A stretch of 64,000 bases of DNA from the NCBI GenBank assembly GCA_947311845.1, contig CAMZMU010000123.1, positions 20,415,759-20,479,758 on the forward strand. The letters are read 5' to 3'. Positions 43,851 to 54,471 of this stretch are shown here, in pieces. Both the position numbers and the translations under genes were made by a program. Under the pieces are notes generated by a model. It saw only the letters and a program-made list of their open reading frames with translations, was not told the origin of the DNA and did not search any database. How positions within the stretch are numbered: the stretch's first letter is position 1; the number at the start of each line of letters is the position of its first letter. The DNA is from Poa pratensis (taxonomy: Eukaryota > Streptophyta > Magnoliopsida > Poales > Poaceae).

Positions 43851-46800
43851 ATGGCATCGATGAAGTTCGATCTACCGGCGCTGGACTACAAGACGAGATT
43901 TTCGCTGTGGCAGGTCAAGATGCGTGCGATCCTCGCACAGTCCAATGATCTTGACGAGGCGCTGGAGAAATTCGGCGACAAGGATGCGGCGGCATGGACC
44001 GCCGATGAGAAGCGGAAAGACCGTAAGGCTTTATCGCTTATTCAACTTCATCTATCTAATGATATTCTGCAAGAAGTACTCCAGGAGAAAACCGCAGCGG
44101 CACTGTGGGCTAAGCTGGAGTCGATCTGCATGTCCAAAGATCTCACCAGCAAGATGCATGTGAAGATGAAGTTGTTCACGCACAAGTTGCAAGAAGGTGG
44201 TTCGGTAATGAATCACTTATCGATCTTTAAGGAGATCGTTTCTGACCTAGTGTCGATGGAGGTAAAGTACGATGATGAAGATCTAGCACTTTTACTTCTA
44301 TGTCGCTGCCAAATTCCTTTGCAAATTTTCGTGATACCATACTGTTAAGCCGTGATGAACTAACCACCGCGGAAGTATATGAGGCCCTGCTTGCCAGGGA
44401 AAAGATGAAAGGTATGGTACAGAAAGAGGAGACGTCGTCCTCCAAGGGCGATGCTTTGCAGGTCCGAGGGAGGCCTGAGCAGCGAGATAACCACTACAAC
44501 AACAACAGAGACAAGAGCAAGGGTGACAGAGGTCGCTCAAAGTCTAAAGGCCGTGACAAGTTCTGCAGGTATTGTAAGAAATCTAATCATGTCATTGATG
44601 ATTGTTGGAAGTTGCAGAACAAGGAGAAAAGAAAAGGTACTTACCAACCGAAAAATAATGAAGGTAATGATACCGGTGAGGCTTCTGTTGTTGATGGTAG
44701 TTCTGATGGCGAATGCCTAGCTGTTTTAGCTGCATGTGTTTCTCGTCAGGATGAATGGATTCTAGATACTGCATGTTCTTTTCATATTTGCTGTAACAAA
44801 GATTGGTTCAGTTCTTATGAGTTAGTGCAGACTGGAGATTTCGTGCGTGTGGGGAACGACCAACAATGTGTTGGCGTTGGTTCCGTTCAGGTCAAGACAC
44901 ATGACGGTATGACACGCACGTTGACGGGAGTGAAACACATACCAACCATGGCAAGAAATTTGATCTCGCTCAGTACCCTTGACTGTGACGGGTACAAGTA
45001 CAAAGGAGGAAATAAACTCCTAAAGGTATCAAAAGGTTCTCTCATTGTTATGGTTGGTGATATGAATTCTGCTAAGTTATATGTTCTTAGAGGTAGCACG
45101 TTATCTGGTACTGTTGCTGCTGTTTCTCATGATGACGCTAGTAAAACTAACCTTTGGCATAAGCGTCTTGGACATATGAGTGAACTTGGTATGGCAGAAT
45201 TGATCAAGAGAGACTTGCTGCAAGGATGCAGTTTGGGTAAGATGCAGTTCTGTGAACACTGCATTTTCGGTAAGCACACAAGAGTTAAGTTTAATGCTTC
45301 TGTCACACCACCAAAGGTACACTTGATTATGTACATGCTGATGTTTGGGGGCCATCTCGTAAGCCCTCTTATGGTGGTGCTCGTTATATGCTTACCATTA
45401 TTGATGATTACTCTAGAAGAGTTTGGCCTTATTTCATGAAAAATAAGGATGATACGTTTGCTGCTTTTAAAGAGTGGAAAGCTATGATTGAAAGGCAAAC
45501 AGAAAGGAAGGTGAAATTACTTCGTACTGACAATGGTGGCGAATTTTGTTCGAATGCCTTTAATGATTATTGCAGGAAAGAAGGCATTGTCAGGCACCTC
45601 ACCATCCCGTACACGCCTCAGCAGAATGGTGTAGCGGAGCGGATGAACAGGACCATCATCTCCAAGGCTCGCTGCATGATCTCCAACGCTCGCATGAGTA
45701 AGCGTTTTTGGGCTGAGGCGGCTGCCACCGCCTGCTACTTGATAAACAGGTCACCATCTATTCCCCTCGACAAGAAAACTCCCATTGAGGTATGGTCAGA
45801 TTCTCCTGCTGATTATTCACAGCTTAAAGTTTTCGGTGCACTGCTTATGCTCATGTTGATAATGGAAAGTTAGAGCCGAGAGCTATTAAGTGTGTGTTCA
45901 TTGGTTATGGTTCGGGTGTAAAAGGATACAAGTTATGGAATCCCGAAACTAGCAAGGCATTTATGAGCAGGAGTGTTGTTTTCAATGAATCTGTTATGTA
46001 CTTTGATAAGTTGTCCTCAGATGTTTTGCCAGATTTTTCTGAGGAGCAGGTTCGTGTCGAGGTGGAGCACTCTGTTGAAAAGGAAAATGTCACTGTTGAC
46101 AATGATGGTGCTGCTACTTCAGATGATTCTGATCCTGATTCTGCTGGTTCTGATGATTCTGATTCTTCTGATTCTGATAATAATAATGTTCAGAACTCAC
46201 CCCCTGTTTTGCAGCCACAACAGTCTATTGCTGCTCGTAGGAACAGGAGGAATTGTGGTCCTCGACCACGTTTAATTGAAGAGTGTAACATTGTTGATTA
46301 TGCTCTGAGTTGTGCAGAACAGGTGGAGCACGGACATGAGCCGTCCACTATACTGAAGCTATTGGTTCCGGTGACCGCGAGAAGTGGCTTGCTGCTATGC
46401 AAGAAGAGATGCAGTCACTCGATAAGAATGGCACATGGGAAGTTGTGCGCTTGCCTAAGAAAAAGAAGGCAGTCCGCTGTAAGTGGATCTTCAAGAGAAA
46501 GGAGGGTTTATCTCCTAGCGAGCCTCCGAGGTTTAAGGCAAGGTTAGTTGCAAAAGGCTTCAGTCAAATTCCAGGTGTGATTATAATGATGTTTTCTCTC
46601 CAGTTGTTAAGCATAGTTCAATTCGTACATTTTTGGTATTGTTGCTATGCGTGATCTTGAGCTTGAGCAGTTAGATGTAAAGACTGCGTTTCTGCATGGA
46701 GAGTTGGAGGAGGAGATATACATGGACCAGCCAGAAGGGTTCATAGTGCCTGGTAAGGAGGATCTTGTGTGTAAGTTGAAAAGGTCCTTATACGGTTTGA

Positions 46801-47891
46801 AACAATCTCCTCGTCAGTGGTATAAAAGGTTTGATTCTTTTATGTTGTCACATGGCTTTAAGAGGTCTGAATTTGATAGCTGTGTGTACATTAAGTTTGT
46901 TAATGGATCACCTATATACCTGTTATTATATGTTGATGATATGTTGATTGCTGCCAAGAGCAAGAAAGATATCGCTGCTCTCAAGTCACAGTTGAGTAGC
47001 GAGTTTGAGATGAAGGATCTTGGTGCTGCTAAGAAAATTCTAGGTATGGAGATTACCCGTGACAGAAATTCTGGTTTGTTGTTTCTTAGTCAGCAAAATT
47101 ACATTAAGAAAGTTCTTCATCGTTTTAACATGCATGATGCAAAGTCTGTTAGTACTCCTATTGCTCCTCACTTTAAATTGTCAGCTGAACAATGTCCTAG
47201 TACGGATGAGGATTTTGAGTACATGTCTAGAGTTCCATATTCTAGTGCTGTTGGTTCTTTAATGTATGCCATGGTTTGCTCACGTCCAGATTTATCATAT
47301 GCTATGAGTTTGGTTAGTAGATATATGGCTAATCCTGGTAAAGAACATTGGAAGGCTGTTCAGTGGATTTTCAGGTACCTTCGTGGCACATCCAATGCTT
47401 GCCTCAAGTTCGGCAAGACTGATGAGGGACTCGTAGGCTATGTGGATTCAGATTTTGCTGCCGATTTGGATAAGAGGAGATCCCTCACAGGTTATGTGTT
47501 CACGCTTGGTGGTTGTGCCGTGAGTTGGAGGGCAACGTTGCAATCCGTTGTTGCCCAGTCTACCACTGAAGCAGAGTACATGGCTATTGCTGAAGCATGT
47601 AAAGAATCGGTTTGGCTGAAAGGTTTGTTTGCTGAGCTTTGTGGAGATGATACTTGCATTAACCTGTTTTGTGATAGTCAGAGTGCTATTTACCTTACTA
47701 AGGATCAGATGTTCCATGAGAGAACAAAGCACATTGACGTCAAATACCATTATGTGCGTGATGTTGTTGCAAAAGGTAAGCTGAAGGTATGCAAGATAAG
47801 TACTCATGATAATCCTGCTGATATGATGACAAAGCCAGTTCCTGTTACTAAGTTCGAGCTTTGCTCGGGCTTAGTTGGTATCACTGTCTAG
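43851..47891 (+). pseudogene. Copia-2 gag-pol polyprotein, several frameshifts
   Basis: GAG starts at ATG 43851. The frame breaks near 44300 (a 1-bp loss relative to Copia-1) and continues at 44300-45439 with the zinc knuckle CRYCKKSNHVIDDC (about 44563-44607), the protease motif WILDTACSFH (about 44757) and the integrase HHCC region. A second break near 45316 leads to the integrase core (45388-45873: IIDDYSR, DNGGEF, QNGVAERMNR). Later breaks lie near 45840, near 46340, near 46577 and near 46635. The long last frame, 46647-47891, has the reverse transcriptase YVDD (about 46929) and RNase H ([16 protein letters not shown]), ending GLVGITV. The breaks near 45316 and 46635 are also in Copia-1; the others are private. 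The element could move only with proteins supplied in trans. Confidence 0.95.
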
Positions 47892-47985
47892 CCCAAGAGG
47901 CTATTTGGCGCCGAAGGTGTTTCTTTGTTGTTTCAGGGTGAAGTTCTCGTTCATGCTACAAGATGGAATTTGTCTCAAGGTGGAG

Positions 47986-48300
47986 TGTTATTTTGTGGTG
48001 ATCCAAATTCGTATATACTGATAAAGGCCGACTTTTGACGAGGAGAGCGGAGCGTCCCGGACTGCAGTTGACCTAGGGTTTTACCACTATATATACATCT
48101 TGTAAGCCGCCGGCTGGGATAAGTCGCATTGTGTAAATCCCCGGCGTTTGTAACCTCACCCGATATAGTGAAGTGTTGCTGGCTGGCGCCCGTGGTTTTT
48201 TCCTCTTCTTTGTTTGGAGAGGTTTTCCACGTTAAAATCGTGTGTCCCCTTTGGTTTGATCGTTCCGCTCTTCGTCGTTTATTTGCTATCGTTTATAACA
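47986..48300 (+). repeat. 3' LTR of Copia-2
   Basis: A 315-bp partner of the 5' LTR with identical length and about eight substitutions, preceded by the purine tract CAAGGTGGAG. Confidence 0.97.
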
Positions 48301-48305
48301 GTCGG

Positions 48306-50088
48306 AAATTAAAGAAACTACAAAGCCCGACGGGCCAAGAGGATGACCCTCTTCCATGTTCGTATGACAAGAAGGCATTACACAATTGCAGCCTAGGGAT
48401 TCGGCAACCAGGGTTGTTCACCATTGATTCCATGCTTCGGGTATGTGGCCCAAATGTTCAGAAGATCCAAAGAGACAATTTCTGGGTGCCTCTCACTCTC
48501 ATATGTCATATCTACCAAAAATCAATTGCGTCTGTAGAGACTCTTTGTTTCTCTAACCATGCAAGCAACACAAATATTTTCTCATGTGTGTGCACCTCAG
48601 TACATAAGGGTTGCGTCTCATCCAAGAGGTTAGCATACTGATATATATGCGGGTGCAAAAAATTGGGACGATGAGGATATATTTTCCTAAAAAAATACAA
48701 TCTTTGAAAGAGGAGTAGGCAAGCTCAACTATGATTCTTTGAAAAGTATTAGTAGGTATGTAGGCGAGATAGTACAACCATTGTGTGAGAACTAATGCTC
48801 GTCCAGTTCAGTAATGATAGCACTCTCTCTGCGTTGATATGCCCGACATTATGGAACTTTTGATGTTTTTATCCCATGAATGAACGGCTCTTAATCCGTT
48901 GGATACCAGAGTTGCGAAATTAGGAGGAAGTGTACATGATTGGGTGACTTCAAACAGTAGGGTTTGTCGCGTGGTTACGATTAAAATGTGTCAGCCAAGC
49001 TTATCTACGTGAGGTGGCTTCCAACTTATAAAAATCAGCAAGCAAAAGATATATCTATTGCAATGAAGAAGACACTTAGCATGCGTGAAATTTATTTTGA
49101 ACAATGATTGTCTTGTTCTTTTGTTTCGTGCTCATGCCTTTTTTTATGGATAGTATGGCAACGAAGTAGCGGATCAATGAGTGAAGACTTTTGGCTCCTG
49201 AGATCGAGTGCTACTGCTATTTAAAAAAATTAAAAAAAATTGAGTTTCAAAAAATATCTGGAAAAGATCCGGAGGTAGCTAATGGTATATCCCATAAACT
49301 TGCAAAAAATCGAATTTATACTTTGTATTTGGAGCTACACAATATCCATTGAACAACCGGAAGCAAGTGGTCATGGGAGGAATACTAATTATAAAAATTC
49401 CCTGGCCTATGTATTGTATAATGAATACCCATTATAAAACCATGTGCATTGTGCTGGCCTGCGGGAGGAGTCAAAAAACGACATAACTGACACTAAGACG
49501 AAACTTCAGCATAAATTGAACATATTTAGAAAATAAATCGAGTATAACCCTTTTCGGTAGCGCTTGTCCGGAGGGCACTAACCTCCACATGGTAGGGCTC
49601 TGGACTGGCCGCGCTATGCCCCTACCAACGTGGCAACACATTGTCGTGAAAATGGGCGCTACCCTCTAAAACATGTAATTTGAAACCTCTATAGCTTTTT
49701 ATCTACATTCAGATGACACTATACTTTTTTCTCTGTAACCCTTTTCGGTAAATTTTTATCTACATTCAATGCCACCAATATCGTTATGGTTAGACTAGTA
49801 GATAATATTTCGTAAATTATTTACTTATTTTGCTTATTTTTGAATGTTTAGACAATTTTGAAAACATGGTTGTGAATGAATATTTTGTCCAAAATTTAGA
49901 ACAAGAGGGTTACCTTGAAGAGCCAAACAAGCACCCATTTTGACCATGCTTTACGCATATTTTCAACAATGAATTTCTAAAAGCAATTTACAAATTGTGT
50001 GTTACATTGTAAATATTAATTTGGTGCTTATTATTAATCAAGCAAATTTGTGTGCTACGTTAGATGATAGTAACAATTTGATAGCTTA
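48306..50088. other. Intergenic sequence between Copia-2 and a Harbinger-like element
   Basis: AT-rich with no recognised gene. A GC-richer patch at 49550-49670 reads like a fragment of an unclassified repeat. The open frame 48129-48641 is part LTR and part flank and is not a gene. Confidence 0.4.
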
Positions 50089-52727
50089 GGGCATCTCCAG
50101 TCGTCCCCCCCAAGAGCCCTCCCAGGGCGTTTTTTAGCGTCGGCGCAAAGGTTTTTTCTCCAGTCGCCCCCCCCCCCCCCCCCCAAAGCCTCGATTAGCG
50201 CTGTTTGGCGCCGTTTTTAGCGCCGGCGAGCCCAAGCCGAACCAAGTGCGCTGGGTTGCGCCTGGGGGTCTAAAAGGCGACGTGGGCCAGCTCTGTCGGC
50301 GAGTCATGGCCAAATTCCCTTCCTTTCCCTCCCTTTCTCTCCATTTTCCCTCCCTTTTCCCTCCACATATCCCCATCCTCGCCGCAACTCCCACCATTTC
50401 GCCCCATTCCCCCAGATCTTGCCGCCATGCCGCAAAAGAAATTCACCGGTCCGCGCCACGCCGCCGCCGCCATCACCGAGGGAGTGATGAAGCCGAGGAA
50501 GACCATGGCTAGGCCGGAGGGCTGGACCAACGCCAGGTGGTTCACCGACGTCCAGTGGCGGAAGACCGAGAATGCCAGCCGCCGGGCGAGGGAAAAGGTT
50601 CTGAGGGCCAAGCATCTGGCCGAGGGCGGCGAGGTGGAGGAAGAAGAGGAAGACTCGGAGGAGGAGGAGGAGGAGGAGGCCGAGTTGGAGATGGACGAGG
50701 CGCCACCGGTCGTGGAGAAGAGCTTGCCGCCGACGAAGATCAAGGTCAGCCTCCCGCCTCATCCTGGCCAGATCCACGCTAGATGGCGCAGCCAAGCAAG
50801 CGTCGCGTCGTCGATAGGGTACTCGCCGTCCGGCTACTCGCAGTCGCCCTCGCCGCGATGGAACGGGCACTTCTCGTCTGAGTACGCCGACGGCGGGTTC
50901 AACCCCAACATCACGTTCCCCACTGTCCTCCACCGCGCCTGCCGCCTTCGTTCAGCGCCGACCTGAACATGGCGTACGCCGGCTCGCCGAGCTACTCAAG
51001 CTCACCGACGCTGCGTCGCTCGCTCCCTTTCGGCCACGATGCCCGGAGCTTGTTCGGCACCATGCCAGGCGAGGCCTACATGGACGAGATGATCGTCACC
51101 GGCTCCATCGCTTCAGCGGCCAGCCCTAGGTTCTTCACCTCGAGCGGCGGCATGGATGCGCAGAAGACCGGCGGCGAGATTGGGACGCAGCAGGCCGACG
51201 GCGAGGAAGGGGCTGAAGAAGGACAGGGCGATGCCGAGCTGGGGGAGGCAGCCGCGGGAGAAGACGGAGCACCGCCCAGAGGAAAGAGGAAGAAGAGGGT
51301 GCCGAAGGCGCCCAAACCACCCGCCGAGCCGCGCATCAAGTGGAGCCCGAAGGTAGACGTGCTCCTCGCCGAAGCCTGGAAGACGGTGAGCATGGACCCG
51401 ATCACCGGCGCCAACTAAAACATGGACAACTATTGGAAGAGGGTCAAGACTTCATACGATGAGCACCGGATCGTCGATCCCGAGTACTCTGTGCTCACCG
51501 TCGAGCGCGGCGAGAAGGCCATAGCCAACCATTGGGCGGTCATCCAACAAGCTTGCAACAAGTGGCATGGAATTCAAGAGGAGGTTCAAAACCGGCCGCA
51601 GAGTGGCGCGAACCATGATATGGAGGTGAGCTTCTTTCGCCTTGGTTTCCTATTTGTCTCCGGTTTTCTTAATTCGGCCGAATCGCTCATGTAGGTGGTC
51701 CGGATGTTCGAGGCACATCACAACGACAACGACCAAGCGGAGTTCAAGTATCTTCATGTGTTCATACGGATTGAGGGGTGCGAGAAGTGGGTGCAAGTTT
51801 GGCACGCTCTTGGCAAGGGGAAGGACTATGTGCCGGACGCGCCAGCGGCTGGGGCGGCTGAGGGACGCCCTGTCCTCGGCCACAAGAAAGCCAAGGCGGC
51901 GAGATACGCTGCACAGGCGGCGGCGAGGCTGCAGGCATCGATCGAGACATGCATTGCCGACGCCCAAAGCCACGCCGTGGCGAGAGAGGAGAAGGCGGAT
52001 GCCAGGTGGAAGGCGCTCATGGACAAGGAGGACATCAAGCTCGACCTCCTCAAGACCAACACCACGGCGAAGAAGAGGAACACTAACCTCGCCTTCCTGA
52101 TGGTCGGCGATCCGGCAGCCATGGATCCCCATGTCAGGGCGTGGTACATGGCGGAGAGGAGCACAATCCTGAGCCAGATTGCGTCGGCGACCACTGCACC
52201 ACCGCCGAGTTCTGCCCCGACGGATGTTGCCCCGACGGACGCGGCTCCGAGCTCTCCAGTCATGGCCGACCAGAGCCCCACACGGCAACGGCCACACCAA
52301 GCACCACCTCTACGACCATGACGTCTCCGAGCGCTGCGCCGACTGCCACTCTGAGTTCCGCCCCAACATCGACGACCACGCCGATCGATTTGGAGGATCC
52401 CGCCGAGGAGTCGCCGGCGACCATCTGATCTGCGCATCAGCATCCCAAATGTGGCTGTTTTCATTCGATCGACAAACTATGTGGCTTGATTCGATCGCCG
52501 AACTATGGCTTTTTTGTATGATCGCCCAACTGTGGCTGGTTTGATCGCCGAACTGGGGCTTTTTTGGGGGCGGGAATATGAAGTTTCAAATTTGGTTGTT
52601 TGTTGTTGCGCTGGGGGCCGATGCGACTGGAAACTTCGCACCCCCCTCCCAGGTCGAAATTAGCGCCGGCGCAAAGCCAAAAAGGCAGCGGCGGAAACGC
52701 TGGGGGGCGCTACGACTAGAGATGCCC
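50089..52727. mobile_element. PIF/Harbinger-like element carrying a Myb/SANT-like gene
   Basis: Ends are GGGCATCTCCAGTCGTCCCC and, inverted from the right, GGGCATCTCTAGTCGTAGCG, an inverted repeat of about 25 bp. TTA precedes the left end, but the right flank is TCG, so the target duplication is not preserved. The body holds an 18-C run (50167-50184) and a broken gene of the type usually found as the second, DNA-binding ORF of plant Harbinger elements. No DDE transposase is present. Superfamily assignment rests on the termini and cargo. Confidence 0.7.
50427..52321 (+). pseudogene. Myb/SANT-like Harbinger accessory protein, broken
   Basis: From ATG 50427: a basic N terminus (MPQKKFTGPRHAAAAITEG), a Glu-rich stretch at about 70-90, and a Ser/Pro region. 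The frame is lost near 50916, where a C run appears one base short. It resumes (50969-51418) with a low-complexity acidic part, a KRKKR basic cluster and the start of a trihelix/SANT-type domain (RIKWSPKVDVLLAEAWKTVS). A TAA at 51416-51418 stops it in mid-domain, but the same frame continues with NYWKRVKTSYDEHR to 51625. A GT..AG intron (51626-51694) then joins to EAHHNDNDQAEFKYLH and a Lys/Ala-rich helical C terminus ending at 52321. Proteins of this kind are often mislabelled in databases. In active elements they bind the transposon ends; this copy is dead. Confidence 0.75.
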
Positions 52728-54045
52728 TCGGTCTTTGGGATAATACTTTGTTAGCTTTGTTAGACGATCGTGTTTGCACTCCTGGTCTATTTATGTATAT
52801 GAGTATCCATGTATAGATGTGCTTATCAAATAAATTATGACTTGGTATAATTATCCTTAATCAAATAGATATTTTGTTAACGTCGAGATCCGAATGAAAA
52901 CCATCATAATTTTCTTCACTTATTGGCAAAAATTAAAACATCACCGCCATCTAGTTTCTTTCAAATCATCTATGTTCAGCTTGTCTTATGGAAGCTAGAT
53001 TCATGTGATGTTTCAAACTTATCGAGTTATGCAAGTGACAGAACCCATCCTGATCCTCATAGAGATAAGGTTTTTTAACACTAGTGTTCTTATTACAAGA
53101 AGTTCATGCGAAACCCCATCCTCATGTAGTAATTTCGAATAACCATTTAATCAGCACGTAGTTAATAATCGAAAATCGCAATTCCCGCATCCTTGATCCT
53201 TAGGCCTATAGACAATGTAACATTTAGTTATTAGATATTTTTATTAATTTGGCCATTTTAGCTTTGCACACTGAATGCTACAAAATTTCATTTCATATAC
53301 ATATTTGTGTGGAAGTATGTGTAGTTTTGCATTGTCAACTTGAAGACAAAGTTTCAAACTTTGACCCTACTTGCATATGTGTGTATCTTCCATTTTTTCC
53401 ATAATTTGCTTTAGTGACGGATTCTTTACCCTTGTGTGTATGTTTGCTTTTGTGTGCTTAGAGGCCTTAAGCGCGCAGCTTGGAACAACTTGCAAGCTCA
53501 GGTGACAACCAAAGGATGAGATCCACAAATGTTGTGAAGTTTTCCTACCAGGATGCATGTGCATGCTAGTCACATATGGTTTAGAAGTTCATGATGATAT
53601 TGTCTAGAAGTTTCATATACAAAGTTGATGAAAGAAAACTATATGTGAGATTTTGCTTTGAAGTTGTTAAATTTTCGTGAAAGGAGTACTCATTTTCTCT
53701 CTATGGATCAGAACATCTCTTCGTAATTTAGAGAAATAGTGACAATTCCGGAAAGCTATGGATGGATGCTTAAAGTTATTCATGGTAAATTATTTTTCGG
53801 ACATAACTTCGAAACTGATAACCTATTAGAATTAGGGAATTTAATTAAACTCCATATTATTTCTCTTCATTTTTGCAAGACAATAACAAAGGTTTTCTCA
53901 AGCAAATAAGCTCACAAGGCCACTATCAAATTAGAGTTTTTATTTATAACATTGTGCCCACCCTTGCTAACTACTACCTTTTTTTGCAGCGATGGTCGCG
54001 TTGCTATTGTTCGGCATGCTAGGCATGGAAAGCGTCAGCGTCATG
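52728..54045. other. AT-rich intergenic sequence, no gene seen
   Basis: No domain, inverted ends or LTRs were recognised. Open frames are short. Confidence 0.4.
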
Positions 54046-54061
54046 AGAAGAGGATCTACTT

Positions 54062-54455
54062 TTTTTTTTTGAATTTTCCACGTATATATTAAGTCAGCAA
54101 GCCGCCTCATTAAAAACCTTACAGTCCCTTTCGGTACCCTGGAAGGAAATGAGTGCGTCTGGAACTTGCCACTTATCACAGTTTAAACCAGGTTACATCG
54201 TTCATTACATCTGGGAGAATAAAACTAGGGGGATCGCAGTCCCAAAAAACAGATTGATTTGAATCATAACTATAACGAGCAAGTTTATGCGCCACACTAA
54301 TTGGCCTCCCTATTGCAGTGTTGAACTTGGACATAACCGATCCTGGAAGCACGCAGGAAACAATTCACCAAGATCGCTGAGTGAGGGTTCCAGATTTCCA
54401 CTTTGCCATTGTACGCTTGGACCAACTCCAATGAATCAGATTCAATTGCTCAATC
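54062..54455 (-). mobile_element. 5'-truncated LINE 3' end with 16-bp target duplication
   Basis: AGAAGAGGATCTACTT flanks both sides (54046-54061 and 54456-54471). The minus-strand sequence ends in an A run (T run from 54061). The upstream part encodes the end of an RNase H-like LINE domain: VAHKLARYSYDSNQSVFWDC, then a PDVMNDV segment, with the stop near 54183-54185. This is a typical dead-on-arrival LINE insertion of 394 bp. Confidence 0.93.
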
Positions 54456-54471
54456 AGAAGAGGATCTACTT

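Larger units (their letters stand above)
43487..48300 (+). mobile_element. Copia LTR retrotransposon, copy 2 (complete, frameshifted)
   Basis: 4814 bp, with 315-bp LTRs (43487-43801 and 47986-48300) that differ at about eight positions (2.5%), so it is older than Copia-1. GTCGG flanks both sides (43482-43486 and 48301-48305). The primer site TGGTATCAGAGCC begins two bases after the 5' LTR, and CAAGGTGGAG precedes the 3' LTR. The internal region is almost the same as in Copia-1, but the first 200 bp of the LTR (U3) are unrelated to that element's U3. Confidence 0.97.
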
